The position numbers were made by a program, and so were the translations under genes. From positions 1 through 16,200 of the forward strand of contig JAITTD010000186.1 of the NCBI GenBank assembly GCA_031287245.1: a stretch of DNA of 16,200 nt, read 5' to 3'. Below, piece after piece: positions 6,668 through 14,359 of this stretch. Each line of letters opens with the position of its first letter. Position 1 is the stretch's first letter. The DNA comes from Bacteroidales bacterium. GTDB lineage: Bacteria; Bacteroidota; Bacteroidia; Bacteroidales; UBA4181. The notes below the pieces were generated by a model that was not told the DNA's origin, ran no database searches, and worked only from the letters and a program-made list of their open reading frames with translations.

Positions 6668-8548
6668 TTACCACACTTTAAAGCGATTACTTCCTTCTTT
6701 TACCGTTTCAAAAGGTCCGGGTTGGGGATGTTCCTTTCGTGCATTGCCCAAATAATCGGTGTTGATGGTGACAGGCTTCCCATCAGGCTGTTCGTAGGCG
6801 GCTTGCGGGAGTTTGGCTTTGCCCAGACGCTCTGTTGTTACCGTTTCTGTTTGGTCGCCGAGCAGTTTTTGCACGGAAAAGGATACCCAGACCTCCGCCC
6901 CTTTGTCCTCCACTTTCAGATTCGGGTTAAAATCGGGCGCTACCACCTGATGCGCCTCGCCTTCAAAAGGCAGGGCGTGGTTGTAATATATGTTGCCGTC
7001 CACCATCATTGGGTAACCGGCATTTTTGTAATGCGCCAAGCCATACAGGTTCTTTTCGCCGGTGGTGATGGGGAAAAAAAGGTTGTTGAAAAAGCGGTTG
7101 TCACCGCTCAGGATAATCGAAAGTCCTGCAACCTCTGTTTGGTGCGGCAAGTGATAGGGCGTGTAGCGGCTTTTTTCGGAATAAAGCCCGAAACGACCGG
7201 CAAAAATATTGTGCACATAAGCGCCGCCCTGCGACCAGTCGGATACACTGGTGGGCGAGCCGAAAATATTGTTATCCACGAGGTAGGGACCGTGATCTAC
7301 CTCAAAAAAGACGTCTTCAAGGTCGTTTTCGTAAAGCAGATTTTGGGAAACGCGGGTTCCCTGCGCCATCCAGTCGAGCCATAAGCCCCTTCCCACGTGA
7401 TGGATGCGGTTGTTGCGTATCTGCGTGTCAATGGCGGCGTGAAACTTGATACCCGCTATTTCGGCGCCTGAAAACTGGCGTTTCGTCCAGATGTCGTGGA
7501 TGTGGTTGTTTTCAATGATGCTGAAAGCCGCACCCATACTGCCACAGATGCCGGTCTGTTCGCAGGCAAAAATCTCGTTGTTGCGAACAATGTGCGAGCC
7601 GATATTTTCCTTGTTCCAGCCGTTTCGCAAGGTACGGAAAGTTACTTCGATGTAGTGCAGCGAGCCGTCGATACTGCGGTCATTCAACCAGACATTATGA
7701 CCGGTACCCCGTTCCTTGCCCAATGTGATGCCGGAACATTTGGCATTGCTGATAACATTGTTTTCAATAATCCAGCCCTTGTTCCAGTGGGTGGCTACCA
7801 TTCCTATTTGCTCTGCGGTAGGCGCAGCCCACTGAGAAGCCGCTTCGCTGATGTGAAAGCCTTGTATGGTGAGGTAATTGACACCGGGTGTTTCGGGATA
7901 GAAGCAGGTGCGGCGTGCTGAAATTTCTACCAGTTCCTTGTTGGGATTGTAGTGGTGGAAATTAGCCCAAATGGTGGTATTCTGCTCGTCGCTTTCGCAA
8001 TACCACGTATAAGTAGAGCCTTCAGGGTCTTTGATGTTGGCATCCGCTGTGGGATGCAGCACTTTTTCGAGTGTTGGCGCTTCGTAGAGGGATTTATTGT
8101 TGAGAAAAACCTCGCCGGTGTGATGATCCCAGCCGTGATTGCTGAACCAGTCGCCATATATCAAATCCTTGTATGGATTGTAACTGCCGAACAGGCTGTT
8201 GGGAACTGTCACCTTCCAAACGCCGTCCTGCACCTTTTGCCAGTTGCCGACAGGCTCGGAACCTTTTATTTCCACCCGTTCGCCGGGTGCGGCACGATAC
8301 ACGATGCGACTTTGCTCACATTCGCCGCCTCTCGGCGGATTCACCCATTCGCGATATACCCCCGCGTGGACGGTAATCACATCGCCGGCGTAGGCAATCT
8401 GCGCTGCTTTGTTGATGGTTCGAAACGGGGCGCTCTCCACGCCGGTATTGGCGTCGTTGCCCTTGATGGATACGTGGTATTCCTTGCTGTAAACAGCCAT
8501 GCCCGTCAGGCATATCAGCATTGTGCTGACAATTGTTCTTTTGTTCAT
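6668..8548 (-). CDS. GH120 beta-xylosidase, secreted right-handed beta-helix
   Basis: A 626-residue exported protein with signal peptide MNKRTIVSTMLICLTGMAVYS. It matches glycoside hydrolase family 120, whose type member is the Thermoanaerobacterium beta-xylosidase XylC: TINKAAQIAYAGDVITVHAGVYREWV near the start, NPYKDLIYGDW, KGWIIENNVI, RNGWNKENIGSHIVRNN, AGIKFHAAIDTQIRNN, GLWLDWMAQGTRVS, VDHGPYLVDNN, YHLPHQTEVAG and a terminal FKVW. The nucleophile and acid/base of XylC (D382 and E405, from memory) correspond to D392 in WLDW and E416 in FFEVDHGP; spacing is 24 instead of 23, a one-residue insertion in the loop. ATG 8548 is chosen because the signal peptide starts there; a longer reading begins at 8590. 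It releases xylose or related sugars from xylo-oligosaccharides. No SusCD genes accompany it. Confidence 0.9.
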   Translation of the reverse strand: MNKRTIVSTMLICLTGMAVYSKEYHVSIKGNDANTGVESAPFRTINKAAQIAYAGDVITVHAGVYREWVNPPRGGECEQSRIVYRAAPGERVEIKGSEPVGNWQKVQDGVWKVTVPNSLFGSYNPYKDLIYGDWFSNHGWDHHTGEVFLNNKSLYEAPTLEKVLHPTADANIKDPEGSTYTWYCESDEQNTTIWANFHHYNPNKELVEISARRTCFYPETPGVNYLTIQGFHISEAASQWAAPTAEQIGMVATHWNKGWIIENNVISNAKCSGITLGKERGTGHNVWLNDRSIDGSLHYIEVTFRTLRNGWNKENIGSHIVRNNEIFACEQTGICGSMGAAFSIIENNHIHDIWTKRQFSGAEIAGIKFHAAIDTQIRNNRIHHVGRGLWLDWMAQGTRVSQNLLYENDLEDVFFEVDHGPYLVDNNIFGSPTSVSDWSQGGAYVHNIFAGRFGLYSEKSRYTPYHLPHQTEVAGLSIILSGDNRFFNNLFFPITTGEKNLYGLAHYKNAGYPMMVDGNIYYNHALPFEGEAHQVVAPDFNPNLKVEDKGAEVWVSFSVQKLLGDQTETVTTERLGKAKLPQAAYEQPDGKPVTINTDYLGNARKEHPQPGPFETVKEGSNRFKVW

Positions 8549-8624
8549 TGATATTTTATGTTGATACAATTGAAATTTCACAAGTTTCACAATATTGTTG
8601 TTCCGCTTGAATAACTTTACAGTG

Positions 8625-8632
8625 CAAAGTAA
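8625..8632 (-). promoter_or_regulatory. Near-consensus -7 element upstream of the GH120 gene
   Basis: The minus strand reads TTACTTTG at 8632-8625, one base short of the TAnnTTTG spacing, about 77 bases before the ATG at 8548. No clear -33 box. The same TTACTTTG string occurs on the plus strand near the right end of the window. Confidence 0.25.
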
Positions 8633-8668
8633 GCATTTTCTTTTGAGAAAACGAAAAAAAAGAATATT

Positions 8669-9691
8669 TTACATCCCCATATACACTTTTTTAATCAAGG
8701 CAGTGGCGTGTTTATTGATGTGAGTATTCACTATTTTCTGCTCGCTTTTTTCCAACAGGGCATAATGATTAGAATATTCTTTCAAAAAATCTTCCAATGT
8801 GTCTTTGCTGAACAATCCTATCAATTTCCCCATTTCGCGCGGGATGGATACCTGCCCAATCTTGCTGACCACGTTGTTCAGGCGGTTTTCGGTAATGTAC
8901 GTTTCCGCCACAGCGAGCAATTCTTTGAGTGCTTCGCTGTATGTAGGCTCTACAAACAGGGATGGTTGCCGTTTTTTGACGGCTTTTTTTTCGGCAAACT
9001 TTGCGTTTTTGCTTTTCAGCAACACTCGCGAACCGTTTCTTAGAAAAGTCGGTTCGACGGGACGTATCACAATCCCCTCGCAGATATTATCCTCAACAGG
9101 CGGTAAACCTAACCATCCGGCAATGCAACTCTGAAAAGCATTCGGATAGGCCAAACATTCGTTCAATGTGCCTTGAAACAAGGTTTTGGCATAAAAGAAA
9201 TTCCCCTCTTCAAAAAAACGATTCGTTTCATCCGCCGGAAGATATTTATGCCATTTTAATCCATTAACATGCAAATCAAACCCGTAAAATTCGTGCACAG
9301 GACTATAAAATACCCCTTTTTGAATGTTCATCACCTTTGCATCATTTTTCACATCGGGGTGAGGGTATTTGCCGCCAAACATTTCGCCATACACCAAAAC
9401 GCCTTCCGCATCGGCATATTGCCCTTTGATGAGATGAAACAAGCGAACCACCCGGTCTCTATACCTGTCGAGCATCTCTTCGTAATTGTAAAACATTTCT
9501 CCGGGTTCCACCAAACTTGTCCGTTTGGCAAATTGCACTGTTTGCCCGTCGGTCACAAAGCAGCAATTGGAACCGTGGACTTTCTCCTGCACAACGTATT
9601 GCAGGGAATCCAAGCCTTCCAATCGAATCTTATCCATGAACTCCTTGTCGAAGGTGTTCTCTATGGATGTATATTTTTTGAACTGTACCAT
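8669..9691 (-). CDS. RNA ligase, T4 Rnl2 family
   Basis: A 340-residue protein close in length to T4 RNA ligase 2 (about 334). The nucleotidyltransferase motifs are in order: motif I EKVHGSN with the AMP-accepting lysine K37, motif III VYGEMFGG (E103), motif IIIa EFYGFDLHV (134-142), motif IV EGIVIR (205-210), and motif V LLKSKNAKF (K226, K228). A helical C-terminal domain of about 100 residues follows, as in Rnl2. Such enzymes seal 3'-OH/5'-phosphate nicks in duplex RNA through lysyl-AMP and RNA-adenylate. No end-healing kinase/phosphatase, primase, toxin nuclease or Hen1 partner is encoded next to it, so the cellular substrate is unknown. Start ATG 9691 follows AAAAGAA, and TACTTTTG lies upstream. 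Neighbours are an M64 peptidase and a xylosidase, which do not suggest a role. Confidence 0.9.
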   Translation of the reverse strand: MVQFKKYTSIENTFDKEFMDKIRLEGLDSLQYVVQEKVHGSNCCFVTDGQTVQFAKRTSLVEPGEMFYNYEEMLDRYRDRVVRLFHLIKGQYADAEGVLVYGEMFGGKYPHPDVKNDAKVMNIQKGVFYSPVHEFYGFDLHVNGLKWHKYLPADETNRFFEEGNFFYAKTLFQGTLNECLAYPNAFQSCIAGWLGLPPVEDNICEGIVIRPVEPTFLRNGSRVLLKSKNAKFAEKKAVKKRQPSLFVEPTYSEALKELLAVAETYITENRLNNVVSKIGQVSIPREMGKLIGLFSKDTLEDFLKEYSNHYALLEKSEQKIVNTHINKHATALIKKVYMGM

Positions 9692-9721
9692 TTCTTTTAA
9701 GTTTCAATCATCTTTCAACGG

Positions 9722-9729
9722 CAAAAGTA
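9722..9729 (-). promoter_or_regulatory. -7 promoter element upstream of the RNA ligase gene
   Basis: Minus-strand TACTTTTG at 9729-9722 matches TAnnTTTG, 31 bases before the ATG at 9691. A TTGG further upstream (9755-9752) is slightly too distant for a confident -33 box. It implies the ligase can be expressed apart from the peptidase gene. Confidence 0.45.
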
Positions 9730-9780
9730 TAAAAATTTGGGGTAATTATTGCCAATTTTCTATTCAATCCTGTAAAACGA

Positions 9781-11520
9781 CTATTTTACATTATACCGTT
9801 TGTCAAAGACAAGAAAATCGTCGAAAGTAAACGGTACAGAAGCCTGCGTGAGGATTTCCCTGTAAATCATCCAGCGCGACATCGCATTGTAATACGGACC
9901 GGTGACGTTTTGTTCCGGCGTCCAGCCTACCATTACCGAGTGTTTTTCGGGACGCCAAACGCCCTTGTCGGCATAAAAACCGCCTTCAAAAGCGCCCACT
10001 TCCTCGTATCCTTCCTGCCCGACAAAATCTTTCCACGGAACGAGTTTCAAATTGTCTGTGACCGATATGTTGAGGCATTTGTTCTGCGACTGGTAGAGGT
10101 CTATTTCTTTCCTTGTCATGTAAGTGCCGTTGCCACCGTACTCATCGGCTAATCCGGTAAACGCATGACCGACAAACTCGTGCGCCGTCCAGTAAATGCT
10201 GGGCGGTTCATCGGTGGAATATACGCCCATGCGGTATTCAAACCATGCGTAGCCGCCCACCATTCCATTGCCGATAAATATGGTCGAAAACCCCGGTTCC
10301 ATGCCGGGCACTTTGCGAATGATGTCCGTCTGATTGATCAGCGCCATAGCACCGTCAAAATTAATTTCAGGCTGTCCACTGCCAAAACGGTTTTTATGCT
10401 CGGAATATACGCCTCTTTCCGGCGATTCAGCCATGTAAATGTGCACATCGAAGAGATCTTTAAAATCGCAAACAATGCAATTTTTGAATAAAAAACTGTC
10501 CACCTGTTCGCGTGCTTTGGTTTCCCACCATCCCCCTTTTTTGAGGTCTTCGCGGTCAAAGCCATCGCCAATAAGCACCACCGGTACACCTTCGCCTCGT
10601 GTGTGCCTGTGTAGCGTCAGCACCTCGCCATCGTTCCAGTAGTTGCCTTTCACGCCTTGTTTCAAGGGAATCTCTTTGGCGGTTCCATTCATGGTAAACG
10701 CCAAGTTTGCGCTGCGTTCAGCCTGACTGTCGTTTTCCTTTGCCGATATTTGCACTTTTGTGATGCCTGCCCCGCCGGCGGCAGGTGAAATGCTGATCCA
10801 GTCGGTGGTCGCCGCAGCCTTCCAGTTGCTGCTGGCTGCCACTTTGTAAACGCGGTACTTGCCCAAATCCGACAAGGCAATAGTATCGCAGTCCACCAGC
10901 ACGAGTATGTCGTTCGCCTTTTCCTGCTTCACCGTCACTTTTCTGATGACCTCGCCGCCCATGCTGATGAAGATGGAGCCACTGCGTTCATCAACTTCCG
11001 TATTGATGGGGGCAGCAAGAGAAACCGACACCTGCCGGTTAGCGTCGCCGCCTTGTGCGCTCAACGACAGCCACGGGCAATCGGACGATATTTGCCACGC
11101 GGAATCACCCCGCACGATGAGCGTTTTTTTATCGCCACCGGCAGCATCGCCCAGTGTGATGGCGGCGCTGCTCAGCGCTAAACACTCGTGGGACTGCATA
11201 ACGTGGATGATTTGCGGGTTTCCACCGGCTATAATGGTCAGCTTCGCCGTCCTTTCGGATGTGCCGCCTGCGTATTCGGGCACTGCAACGGTAATCATCG
11301 ACCTTCCCGGCTCTCCCTTGCTTGCGCTTAACTGTACCCACGGCTGGTCTGACGAAATTTGCCAACTGCTATCGGCACGAACGGTGATGGCTTGTTCCCC
11401 CGCCTGCTGCGTAAACAGCACCTCATCGGGACTCATGCGCACAAAATCCTTTGTCGCTTTTTTCTGACCGCACGAAACAGTAAGAACGAAAAATAAAATG
11501 TAAAAACTGTATTTATTCAT
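9781..11520 (-). CDS. Lipoprotein with three BACON domains and M64 metallopeptidase
   Basis: A 579-residue surface or periplasmic lipoprotein: signal peptide MNKYSFYILFFVLTVSC with lipobox LTVSC and lipidated C17, three BACON modules (about 26-108, 112-200 and 206-288; each with a W..S/T..W[LIV] core such as SSWQISSDQPWVQLSAS), then an IgA-peptidase-like M64 domain from about 312 (VVLIGDGFD) to the end. The zinc motif is HEFVGHAFTGLADEY with H447, E448, H452 and D459; the two histidines are one residue further apart than in HExxH. BACON domains are Bacteroidetes modules thought to bind glycans or mucin. A role in degrading glycoproteins is inference. ATG 11520 is chosen; TTG 11529 is in frame upstream. 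Confidence 0.88.
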   Translation of the reverse strand: MNKYSFYILFFVLTVSCGQKKATKDFVRMSPDEVLFTQQAGEQAITVRADSSWQISSDQPWVQLSASKGEPGRSMITVAVPEYAGGTSERTAKLTIIAGGNPQIIHVMQSHECLALSSAAITLGDAAGGDKKTLIVRGDSAWQISSDCPWLSLSAQGGDANRQVSVSLAAPINTEVDERSGSIFISMGGEVIRKVTVKQEKANDILVLVDCDTIALSDLGKYRVYKVAASSNWKAAATTDWISISPAAGGAGITKVQISAKENDSQAERSANLAFTMNGTAKEIPLKQGVKGNYWNDGEVLTLHRHTRGEGVPVVLIGDGFDREDLKKGGWWETKAREQVDSFLFKNCIVCDFKDLFDVHIYMAESPERGVYSEHKNRFGSGQPEINFDGAMALINQTDIIRKVPGMEPGFSTIFIGNGMVGGYAWFEYRMGVYSTDEPPSIYWTAHEFVGHAFTGLADEYGGNGTYMTRKEIDLYQSQNKCLNISVTDNLKLVPWKDFVGQEGYEEVGAFEGGFYADKGVWRPEKHSVMVGWTPEQNVTGPYYNAMSRWMIYREILTQASVPFTFDDFLVFDKRYNVK

Positions 11521-11549
11521 GTTTTCCAAATCTTTTTTGAATTAGGGTG

Positions 11550-11557
11550 CAAATGTA
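11550..11557 (-). promoter_or_regulatory. -7 promoter element upstream of the M64 peptidase gene
   Basis: Minus-strand TACATTTG at 11557-11550 matches TAnnTTTG, 29 bases before the ATG at 11520. No clear -33 box is visible. It shares the intergenic region with the divergent proS promoter. Confidence 0.45.
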
Positions 11558-11590
11558 AACATTATTTGTTAACTTTTTCAGTTTAATTTG

Positions 11591-11628
11591 CGAGTTTCGA
11601 GTTTCAGGTTTTGGGTTTCAGGTTTCGT
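11591..11628. repeat. GTTTCGAG-type repeat, related to the one at 23-80
   Basis: CGAGTTTCGAGTTTC (11591-11605) is identical to 27-41, followed by degenerate copies of the unit (AGGTTTTGGGTTTCAGGTTTCG). CCGAATGG just after it (11629-11636) is the reverse complement of CCATTCGG at 2-9. The block lies in the 216-base gap between divergent genes; apart from the two promoters I see nothing else there. Confidence 0.55.
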
Positions 11629-11712
11629 CCGAATGGATTTTCATAACCGCCGATTAATGACCGCAACTGCCTTGTATTTTTAAATTCGTCATCGTGTATT
11701 GGGATAAATTAC

Positions 11713-11720
11713 TATCTTTG
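11713..11720 (+). promoter_or_regulatory. -7 promoter element of the proS-phoH operon
   Basis: TATCTTTG is a perfect TAnnTTTG element 26 bases before the proS ATG, giving a leader of roughly 20 bases. A matching -33 TTTG at the right distance is not evident. Confidence 0.6.
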
Positions 11721-11745
11721 CCGCTCTTTTTAATCATCAGATATT

Positions 11746-13218
11746 ATGTCAAAAGGAATAACAAGCAGAGCGGAAAATTATTCGCAGTGGTACAATGAAC
11801 TGGTAGTAAAGGCTGATTTGGCTGATAATTCTGCCGTGCGCGGCTGTATGGTCATCAAACCTTACGGATATGCGATATGGGAGAAAATGCAGGCTCAACT
11901 GGATAAAATGTTCAAGGAAACAGGCCATGTGAATGCCTATTTCCCGCTTTTCATCCCTAAATCGTTTTTTAGCCGCGAGGCAAATCATGTAGAAGGCTTT
12001 GCCAAGGAATGTGCTGTTGTTACGCACTATCGGCTCAAAAATTCGCCCGACGGAAAGGGTATTGTGGTGGACGGGGATGCCAAACTGGAAGAGGAACTGA
12101 TAGTACGCCCTACTTCCGAAACCATCATCTGGAACACCTATAAGGATTGGATTCATTCGTACCGCGACTTGCCGCTGTTGATTAACCAATGGGCAAATGT
12201 AGTGCGCTGGGAGATGCGTACCCGCCTGTTTCTGCGCACGGCAGAGTTTCTCTGGCAGGAAGGGCACACAGCACACGCCACCAAGGAAGAAGCGCTCGAG
12301 GAAACGGCCAAAATGATTAACGTGTATGCCGAGTTCGCTGAAAAATTCATGGCAGTGCCGGTAATCAAAGGGGTAAAAACGCCTAACGAGCGTTTTGCCG
12401 GCGCTTTGGACACCTATTGCATCGAGGCGCTGATGCAGGACGGCAAAGCGCTTCAAGCAGGCACTTCCCATTTTTTGGGACAGAACTTTGCCAAGGCTTT
12501 TGATGTGAAATTCGCTACCCGAGAGGGCACGCTGGACTATGTGTGGGCAACCTCATGGGGAGTTTCCACCCGTTTGATGGGGGCGTTGATTATGGCACAT
12601 TCCGACGACAACGGGTTGGTGCTTCCCCCAAAATTAGCGCCCGTTCACGTGGTTATCGTGCCGATATACCAGAAACCGGAGCAGTTGGATTTGCTGTCGG
12701 AGAAAATCCTGCCGCTGAAACGGGAATTGGAAGCCAAAGGATGGACGGTCAAATTTGACGACCGCGACACCGTGAAACCCGGATTCAAGTTTGCCGAACA
12801 CGAATTGAAGGGCATACCTGTTCGTATCGCTATCGGACCGCGCGATGTGGAAAACGGAACGGTGGAAATAGCCCGTCGCGACACGCTCACGAAAGAGGTG
12901 TATCCCATCGCCGAGGCGGTTGACGTGGTGACCCGCCTGATGGACGATATTCAGGAAAATATCTATCGCAAAGCGTTGGATTTCCGTAAAGCGAACAGCT
13001 TTCAAACCGATTCTTACGCTGAATTTAAGGAAATATTGGACAGAGGCGGCTTTATTCTGGCTCACTGGGACGGCACGCCTGAAACGGAAGACCGAATAAA
13101 GGACGAAACGAAGGCTACTATTCGCTGTATTCCTTTTGACGCTCCCGAAGAAGCCGGAAAATGTATTCTTACAGGGAAACCGTCGAGCCGGAGAGTCCTC
13201 TTTGCCCGCGCCTATTAA
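11746..13218 (+). CDS. proS: Prolyl-tRNA synthetase (archaeal/eukaryal-type ProS)
   Basis: A 490-residue cytoplasmic class II aminoacyl-tRNA synthetase that charges tRNA-Pro. Landmarks: the N-terminal block SRAENYSQWYNELVVKADLAD, RPTSETIIWNTYKDWI (121-136), motif 2 around RWEMRTRLFLRTAEFLWQEGHT (154-175), motif 3 GVSTRLMGALIMAHSDDNGLVLPP (272-295), an anticodon-binding domain from about 298 (APVHVVIVPI), and a C-terminal domain ending RVLFARAY with the terminal tyrosine of this subtype. The long editing insert of the E. coli-type enzyme is absent; this short form is usual in Bacteroidetes. ATG start with a promoter just upstream. The PhoH gene follows after about 10 bases, so they are likely one operon. 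Confidence 0.97.
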   Translation: MSKGITSRAENYSQWYNELVVKADLADNSAVRGCMVIKPYGYAIWEKMQAQLDKMFKETGHVNAYFPLFIPKSFFSREANHVEGFAKECAVVTHYRLKNSPDGKGIVVDGDAKLEEELIVRPTSETIIWNTYKDWIHSYRDLPLLINQWANVVRWEMRTRLFLRTAEFLWQEGHTAHATKEEALEETAKMINVYAEFAEKFMAVPVIKGVKTPNERFAGALDTYCIEALMQDGKALQAGTSHFLGQNFAKAFDVKFATREGTLDYVWATSWGVSTRLMGALIMAHSDDNGLVLPPKLAPVHVVIVPIYQKPEQLDLLSEKILPLKRELEAKGWTVKFDDRDTVKPGFKFAEHELKGIPVRIAIGPRDVENGTVEIARRDTLTKEVYPIAEAVDVVTRLMDDIQENIYRKALDFRKANSFQTDSYAEFKEILDRGGFILAHWDGTPETEDRIKDETKATIRCIPFDAPEEAGKCILTGKPSSRRVLFARAY

Positions 13219-13228
13219 TATTGACACA

Positions 13229-14182
13229 TTGGAAAAATATATCTATATAGAAGGTATTCATCCGCTTGATTTATATGGCGCTAATAATGTGCTGTATGAA
13301 AAAACCCGCAGTTTTTTCCCGAAATTGAAAATCGTGGCGCGGGGCGACGAGATAAAAGTGACTGGTGAAGATGCGGAAATTCAACGTTTTGACGATGCTT
13401 TGCATCATCTCATCGGATTTCATCAAAAATACAACCGCTTGACGGAAGCAGATATCAACCATTTGATGAATGATACGCTGAGCGCTGAACTGGACTTGGC
13501 GGAAGTGGACGAAAGCGTCATATTATATGGCAACAACGGTAAAAGTGTGCGTGCACGAACCGTCAATCAACGTGTTTTGGTGGACGAATACCGGAAAAAC
13601 GATTTGGTCTTTGCCGTTGGACCGGCAGGAACCGGCAAAACCTACACTGCCATTGCCTTGGCGGTGGCGGCATTCAAAAACAAGACAGTGAAGAAGATAA
13701 TCCTGACGCGACCCGCAGTGGAAGCAGGCGAAAAATTGGGCTTTCTGCCCGGCGACATGAAGGAAAAACTCGACCCTTACCTGCAACCCTTGTACGATGC
13801 GCTGAACGACATGATACCACCTCGCAAATTAGCCGAACTGATTGAAACCGGCGCAGTGCAAATTGCCCCCCTGGCGTATATGCGCGGACGAACCCTCGAC
13901 AATGCCTTTGTAATCCTCGACGAGGCTCAAAACGCCACCGTCAGCCAGTTGAAAATGTTTTTGACCCGCATGGGCAGGAACGCCAAATTTATCGTTACCG
14001 GCGATATGACACAGATTGACCTTCCCAACAGACAACTTTCGGGACTTCATTCTACCATCCAACTGCTCAAAGACATCAACGGAATATCAGTCATCCGCTT
14101 TGACCAGCGCGACATCATCCGCCACCCTTTGGTGAAAGATATTGTGGACGCCTTTGAAAGACAGGAAGAGAAAAGCGAATAG
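13229..14182 (+). CDS. PhoH family ATPase
   Basis: A 317-residue cytoplasmic protein of the PhoH/PhoL family of RNA-associated P-loop ATPases. It has an N-terminal RNA-binding-like region (IEGIHPLDLYGANN, FFPKLKIVARGDEIKV) and a P-loop domain with Walker A GPAGTGKT (131-138), RPAVEAGEKLGFLPGD, and Walker B VILDEAQ (228-234) followed by a TGDMTQIDLP sensor segment. PhoL proteins often neighbour ybeY, but that gene is not here; the biochemical role remains poorly defined. No in-frame ATG precedes the conserved N-terminus. TTG 13229, 10 bases after the proS stop, gives the family-typical start (EKYIYIEG), whereas the longer reading runs back into proS. Probably co-transcribed with proS. Confidence 0.93.
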   Translation: MEKYIYIEGIHPLDLYGANNVLYEKTRSFFPKLKIVARGDEIKVTGEDAEIQRFDDALHHLIGFHQKYNRLTEADINHLMNDTLSAELDLAEVDESVILYGNNGKSVRARTVNQRVLVDEYRKNDLVFAVGPAGTGKTYTAIALAVAAFKNKTVKKIILTRPAVEAGEKLGFLPGDMKEKLDPYLQPLYDALNDMIPPRKLAELIETGAVQIAPLAYMRGRTLDNAFVILDEAQNATVSQLKMFLTRMGRNAKFIVTGDMTQIDLPNRQLSGLHSTIQLLKDINGISVIRFDQRDIIRHPLVKDIVDAFERQEEKSE

Positions 14183-14234
14183 CGCCCGCCGTATCCCGAA
14201 AATATCCCGTAATAAAAAATTATCCTGAAATAAC

Positions 14235-14266
14235 TTTGGTCATATCAATTTTTATCTATATCTTTG
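14235..14266 (+). promoter_or_regulatory. Bacteroidetes-type promoter of rho
   Basis: TTTG (14235-14238) and TATCTTTG (14259-14266) are separated by 20 bases, fitting the -33/-7 consensus. Transcription would start near 14273, leaving an ~87-base leader. No clear hairpin was seen in that leader. Confidence 0.65.
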
Positions 14267-14359
14267 CAAAAAATTTCCTGAAGGATGATCTCAACATCAG
14301 ATAACTGTCTTAATGTGCAAAGTCCTGGGAAATCGAACAATCCTTAATATTTTTTGATT

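Noticed and set aside
7952..8551. A 199-codon open frame on the plus strand opposite the GH120 gene
   Set aside because: It lies antisense to a strongly conserved enzyme and shows no recognisable domain.
13136..13228. Longer PhoH reading starting inside proS
   Set aside because: The extra 31 residues come from the proS reading frame region and do not match PhoH N-termini; TTG 13229 fits better.
14192..14227. Three TATCCYG copies between phoH and rho
   Set aside because: Spacing is uneven (11 and 18 bases) and the copies are short, so chance is a sufficient explanation.
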